Positions 61,282 through 64,000 of a stretch of DNA of 64,000 nucleotides are shown here, one piece after another (within the stretch, counting starts at the first letter, position 1; each line of letters starts with the position of its first letter). The notes below the pieces were generated by a model, which was not told the DNA's origin, did no database searches, and saw nothing but the letters and a program-made list of their open reading frames with translations. Made by a program: the position numbers and the translations under genes. Source of the DNA: RBG-16-49-21 sp040768125 (lineage in GTDB: Bacteria; Spirochaetota; UBA4802; UBA5550); the NCBI GenBank assembly GCA_040768125.1, contig JAXGNG010000007.1:1-64000 (forward strand), read 5' to 3'.

Positions 61282-62361
61282 CTAACCCCTGATAGAATCA
61301 GCACTTACACCCCTTCCAAAAGAATTGTTGCCATGATTGTTGCCATTGATCTCAAAAACTTTATCTAGAGTTTGTACCTTAGATCCTAAATCCGGTCTGT
61401 GGTGATGTACATATCTAGCCTGAGTGATCCGCACAGATGAATGTCCCATCAAGTGCTGTATATCTGATATATCAACACCTGAATCATATAGAGTCTGCCC
61501 ATACACATGCCTAAGATCATGTAACCTCAGCTTAGTACCATCTGGTAAGGTATGTCTGATCCTCTGCCAGTGATATCTGCTAGCACTACTATCTAACACT
61601 CTATCTGTATCTCTAGGCTGTTTGGTAAGAGTAGCAACCAGATCTGGTGTAAGGTATCTAACCTGAGATTTTTTGGTTTTGGTACGATCTGCACTAAGAC
61701 AAATGATCCCTCTATCTAGATCTACCTCATCCCAAGTAAGACCAACAATCTCAGACCGTCTAAGACCTGCCTTAGCAGCTAAGGCAACAAAAAGATAAAA
61801 ATCTGTGCTCACTTTCTGTGCCTTAGCCAACAAATCTGCTACCTCTTGTGGGCCAAGGTATATCCGTCTGCTATTGTCGTGCCTGATGGATTTACCCTGG
61901 CAAGGGTTGATCTTATCATAGTGCCCATTTTTCTGGCACCATGAAAAGAAAGCAGAAAGCACACTGAGATACATGTTGATGGTGGCAGGTGCCCACTCTC
62001 TATGATCCGTAGTCAATCGCCACTTTAGCTTTTCCACGTCCGCTGGTGCAAATCCTGCTACCACTCTATCACCTATCATATCTACAAGAATACTACATAT
62101 ATGTGTAGTACGTTTGTAAATGATAGGTCTCTGAGTCTGTGATGCACTATCCAGATACTCAGGCATCAAATCTGATATTTTCTTACCCCTCAGATCTGAT
62201 CTACCACTCTCCAGACCTGCTAACCACTTTCTATAGAGGTGATCTACATCAGATTTGTAGCATGTAACCTGTTGCCTATGCCTGATGCCACTAACCAGCG
62301 CATCAAACTTTACAACTACCTTTTTAGACCTGGCAGACGTTCTAAGTATCTTGTAACTCAT
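61282..62361 (-). CDS. Phage-type tyrosine integrase
   Basis: Integrase of 359 residues. Core-binding domain about 60-160 (VAGFAPADVEKLKWRL, ATINMYLSVLSAFFSWCQKN); catalytic residues Arg in KAGLRRSEIVGLTWDEVDLD, Lys in RTKTKKSQVRYL, HDLRHVYGQTL, GHSSVRITQARYVHH. Ends with a Gly/Asn-rich tail. Stop codon TAG is at 61282-61284, just beyond the cassette. It would integrate or excise the element to its right. Different in sequence and base composition from the chromosomal recombinase at 59283. Confidence 0.92.
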   Translation of the reverse strand: MSYKILRTSARSKKVVVKFDALVSGIRHRQQVTCYKSDVDHLYRKWLAGLESGRSDLRGKKISDLMPEYLDSASQTQRPIIYKRTTHICSILVDMIGDRVVAGFAPADVEKLKWRLTTDHREWAPATINMYLSVLSAFFSWCQKNGHYDKINPCQGKSIRHDNSRRIYLGPQEVADLLAKAQKVSTDFYLFVALAAKAGLRRSEIVGLTWDEVDLDRGIICLSADRTKTKKSQVRYLTPDLVATLTKQPRDTDRVLDSSASRYHWQRIRHTLPDGTKLRLHDLRHVYGQTLYDSGVDISDIQHLMGHSSVRITQARYVHHHRPDLGSKVQTLDKVFEINGNNHGNNSFGRGVSADSIRG

Positions 62362-62444
62362 TCATTTCCTCCTGTCTGATAGACAGGGAGGGCACACTGT
62401 TGTCAAAGATCAATGTGCCCTTTATACACCATACATACACCATG

Positions 62445-62615
62445 TCAAGATGTTTCCAAGGCATCTAATCCCAAATCTTTTTGTACCTGTGCCCAAGTCA
62501 GTAAATATCGTTTGCCTACTCGTACTGCATGTAGCCTACCCTGGCGGATCCAGAGCAGGATGGTTGATGGTGGGGTATGAATGGATTTTGCTAGGTCAGT
62601 TACTGTTATGTACAT
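62445..62615 (-). CDS. Excisionase-like small helix-turn-helix protein
   Basis: Gene of 56 codons: ATG at 62615, TGA at 62445-62447. The product has the MerR/excisionase winged-helix pattern: TVTDLAKSIHTPPSTILLWI, then RQGRLHAVRVGKRYLLTWAQ. It is 83 bases upstream of the integrase on the same strand. Such proteins direct integrases to excise. An alternative role as a repressor of the divergent operon is possible. Confidence 0.75.
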   Translation of the reverse strand: MYITVTDLAKSIHTPPSTILLWIRQGRLHAVRVGKRYLLTWAQVQKDLGLDALETS

Positions 62616-62686
62616 AGATATATAATACTATCTATAGTAGAGATCGGCAAGCAAAAAAACATAACTTGTGTTAGGCGCACTTTATC

Positions 62687-62700
62687 CGCACTTTTGTGCG
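62687..62700. promoter_or_regulatory. Small palindrome in the divergent control region
   Basis: CGCAC (62687-62691), TTTT, GTGCG (62696-62700) lies between the excisionase-like gene and the rightward operon. It could be a repressor operator or hairpin. Function unknown. Confidence 0.35.
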
Positions 62701-62773
62701 TATAAAGGTGTGTATATTTGGTACCCTATTGTGCGATAGCAACTAACAAATGTTAAATTTTTTTATTTTTTTG

Positions 62774-62802
62774 TTGCCACTATCTAAATTAATTTGTATA
62801 TT
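62774..62802 (+). promoter_or_regulatory. Rightward promoter of the element
   Basis: TTGCCA (62774-62779), 17 bases, TATATT (62797-62802), with TG just before the -10 (extended -10). It is upstream of the sigma-like gene by about 85 bases and precedes a terminator-like leader hairpin. Confidence 0.6.
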
Positions 62803-62840
62803 ATACATATCAAGATACTTGGAGGTAACTTGTGGCACTG

Positions 62841-62874
62841 GGGTGATGAGGCTGGAAACCATCACCCTTTTTTT
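62841..62874 (+). terminator. Intrinsic terminator/attenuator in the leader of the rightward operon
   Basis: GGGTGATG (62841-62848) pairs with CATCACCC (62860-62867) over an 11-base loop, followed by seven T (62868-62874). It lies after the promoter at 62774-62802 and 12 bases before the start codon at 62887, with GGAGG at 62821-62825 just upstream. As no gene ends here, it is likely a conditional terminator (attenuator). Confidence 0.75.
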
Positions 62875-62886
62875 AGGAGATTTGCC

Positions 62887-63210
62887 ATGAGTGAAATCCA
62901 AGACCTTCCCCCCTACCTCACATCACACACTTGGGATCTCGGATTCTACTACCTCGATCAGCAGCCATCCATCCAGATGCAGATGCTCCGGGATGCCATC
63001 GATGATCTCCGGTCACCCTACAGGGATCTGCTCGTGCTCCGCTACCAGCAGGGGTATACCATGGCAGAACTCGCTGAGTATCTGGATGCCTCAGATCATC
63101 TCACCCGGTCAGCCCTCCGAGAGGCAGAGAGACTCGTGCGCGAAAAAATAAAAGAAAAAATTAGAAATTTTAAAAAAATGCAAAAATTATCCTTAAAAAA
63201 TCGAAGGTGA
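62887..63210 (+). CDS. Sigma-70 region 4-like DNA-binding protein
   Basis: Protein of 107 residues, ATG at 62887 with AGGAGA upstream; an in-frame start at 62794 would read through the leader hairpin and is unlikely. Middle part (about 40-85) is a sigma region 4 helix-turn-helix: YRDLLVLRYQQGYTMAELAE and LTRSALREAERLVRE. The C-terminus is very basic (KEKIRNFKKMQKLSLKNRR). It lacks other sigma regions, so it resembles phage late regulators or small DNA-binding activators. Its codon composition is GC-richer than the neighbours. Confidence 0.68.
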   Translation: MSEIQDLPPYLTSHTWDLGFYYLDQQPSIQMQMLRDAIDDLRSPYRDLLVLRYQQGYTMAELAEYLDASDHLTRSALREAERLVREKIKEKIRNFKKMQKLSLKNRR

Positions 63211-63253
63211 AAAGGATTATTCTTTTTAGTAGTACAAAAATAGCTAAAAGGAC

Positions 63254-63535
63254 ATGGAAAATTACACAGAACAGATCAACAAACAGTTAAAACTTTTTAA
63301 ACAAAACCACTTTGAAAGTGAGTTTGATAGTATGTATGCAGGAGCTACTGAGAGACAACAGAAAAAACTGGGAGTATTCCTGCCTTTTAAGATAATCAAA
63401 AACAGATATAGGAGAAACTGTGTGTTTTGCTACATATTGAAAAATTATACTAAGAGTATTACTGATTTTGAGTTAGCTAGCTTGGGATATGGTGCCCTGG
63501 ACTATGCAGATCGATGGGAATTTATTTGGGAATAA
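63254..63535 (+). CDS. Small element-encoded protein of unknown function
   Basis: Predicted protein of 93 residues, AT-rich. Contains basic and aromatic stretches (QLKLFKQNHFESEFDSMYAG, RNCVFCYILKNYTKSITDFE). No family recognised. Located between the sigma-like gene and the replication-type gene, probably in the same operon. Confidence 0.5.
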   Translation: MENYTEQINKQLKLFKQNHFESEFDSMYAGATERQQKKLGVFLPFKIIKNRYRRNCVFCYILKNYTKSITDFELASLGYGALDYADRWEFIWE

Positions 63536-63547
63536 GAGGTGTATGGT

Positions 63548-64000
63548 ATGAAAGCAACAAAGCTAAAGAGAGCGGTTATAAAGGAAGAGTTAGTAGATCT
63601 TACTGGTAGTATGGTATCTGCAGTCTTACTCAATCAGTTTATTTATTGGTCTGAGCGTACAAAAGACACAGATATCTATATTGATGAAGAAAAGGCTAGA
63701 ATATCTACTATAAGGAAAAGCCGAGATATAGCAGAACACACAAAAGTAGACTACTTTCTAGATACATTAAAAACACATGGTTGGATTTATAAAACCGCTG
63801 TAGACATTAAAAATGAGACGATGCTAGATGTATCATCAGAAACCATACGAAACCACATAAAAGAATTGGTAGCTGGAAAGTGGTTGCACTCCAGAAATAA
63901 CCCTAAATTCGGGTGGGATAGAACCCTACAGTATAGAGTAAACCTGGTTAAAATACAGAGAGATCTGGCAAAGCTGGGATATGCATTAGATGGATATAGG
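63548..64000 (+). CDS. Replication-type winged-helix protein, 3' end beyond window
   Basis: Partial gene, 151 codons open to the window edge. N-terminal AVIKEELVDLTGSMVSAVLL and NQFIYWSERTKDTDIYIDEE look like the replication-initiation/DnaD-like helix-turn-helix proteins of phages and plasmids; a second helix-turn-helix is near VSSETIRNHIKELVAGKWLH. Such proteins often start element replication. ATG at 63548; the ATG at 63543 is out of frame. Function assigned by pattern only. Confidence 0.6.
   Translation, partial: MKATKLKRAVIKEELVDLTGSMVSAVLLNQFIYWSERTKDTDIYIDEEKARISTIRKSRDIAEHTKVDYFLDTLKTHGWIYKTAVDIKNETMLDVSSETIRNHIKELVAGKWLHSRNNPKFGWDRTLQYRVNLVKIQRDLAKLGYALDGYR

Larger units (their letters stand above)
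61269..64000. mobile_element. Left end of a prophage or integrative element (continues beyond window)
   Basis: From 61269 the DNA is AT-richer than the chromosome and holds an integrase and an excisionase-like gene reading left, then a rightward operon with an attenuator-like leader, a sigma-like protein, a small unknown and a replication-type protein. This is the layout of an integrative element end. Only 13 bases lie between the cassette end (61268) and the integrase stop codon at 61282, so the junction of the two elements must be in or next to that interval. The right end and attachment site copy are outside the window. Confidence 0.75.

Noticed and set aside
62670..62678. GTTAGGCGC copy, a possible second attC core site
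   Set aside because: A nine-base match in the element control region without a matching GCCCAAC partner or hairpin; it may be chance.
1..64000. tRNA or rRNA genes
   Set aside because: No cloverleaf or rRNA-like conserved sequence found by eye on either strand.

Overview
The window is mostly GC-rich chromosome (by eye about 60% or more) from a Gram-negative, double-membraned bacterium, followed from about 60.5 kb by clearly AT-richer acquired DNA. Lipoproteins, a TonB-dependent vitamin B12 receptor, two MCE/MlaE lipid-transport loci and two polysaccharide O-acetylation loci show the outer envelope. A FlaA-like flagellar sheath protein (11.7 kb) and a metallo-beta-lactamase/cyclic-nucleotide-binding fusion (37.4-39.5 kb) point to Spirochaetota, probably an uncultured free-living lineage. 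A ferredoxin-linked 2-oxoacid oxidoreductase, a LarA-like protein and a 2-hydroxyacyl-CoA dehydratase-family protein suggest anaerobic metabolism. The lineage call is an inference.

Layout. 1-7.4 kb: a response regulator/multi-PAS histidine kinase cut by the window edge, a (CGP)n membrane protein, pyrR-carB, and a divergent TetR regulator with a palindromic operator candidate. 7.4-11.4 kb: mlaD/mlaF/mlaE-type genes and a secreted aromatic-rich repeat protein. 11.7-15.3 kb: the flaA-like gene, btuDCF, and a 43-residue zinc ribbon. 15.7-19.5 kb: a lysine-rich protein, moaD, moaE, apgM and an SH3b protein. 19.7-22.1 kb: a cobalamin riboswitch driving btuB. With btuFCD this makes a full B12 uptake route. 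22.4-28.6 kb: acyl-CoA dehydrogenase, a four-subunit oxidoreductase and a cupin regulator. 28.6-34.6 kb: a membrane protein, a secreted hydrolase, a membrane-bound AraC regulator, a Cys-rich secreted protein and a DUF362/ferredoxin protein. 34.7-46.3 kb: two MBOAT + SGNH pairs flanking the MBL-cNMP protein, a YyaL-like protein, a nitroreductase, a repeat-filled spacer and a DUF2784-like protein. 46.4-52.9 kb: lipoproteins, moaA, a Prc-type protease, a dehydratase-like protein and a glycosyltransferase. 52.9-55.3 kb: a second MCE locus whose ABC ATPase has lost its catalytic motifs. 55.4-59.1 kb: gamma carbonic anhydrase, hemerythrin, LarA-like and ankyrin proteins.

The right end is the most unusual part. 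A tyrosine recombinase (59.3-60.4 kb) reads away from a 714-bp AT-rich unit (60555-61268) carrying one unknown ORF. Joining the two ends of that unit in silico produces a 58-nt near-perfect palindrome with canonical integron attC core sites (GCCCAAC and GTTAGGC) and a G|TT crossover point. This looks like an integron gene cassette beside an integrase that lacks the usual IntI-specific insertion. Directly abutting it is the left end of a prophage or integrative element (integrase, excisionase-like protein, attenuator-like leader, sigma-region-4-like protein, small ORF and a replication-type winged-helix protein running off the window).

No rRNA, tRNA or CRISPR array was seen.
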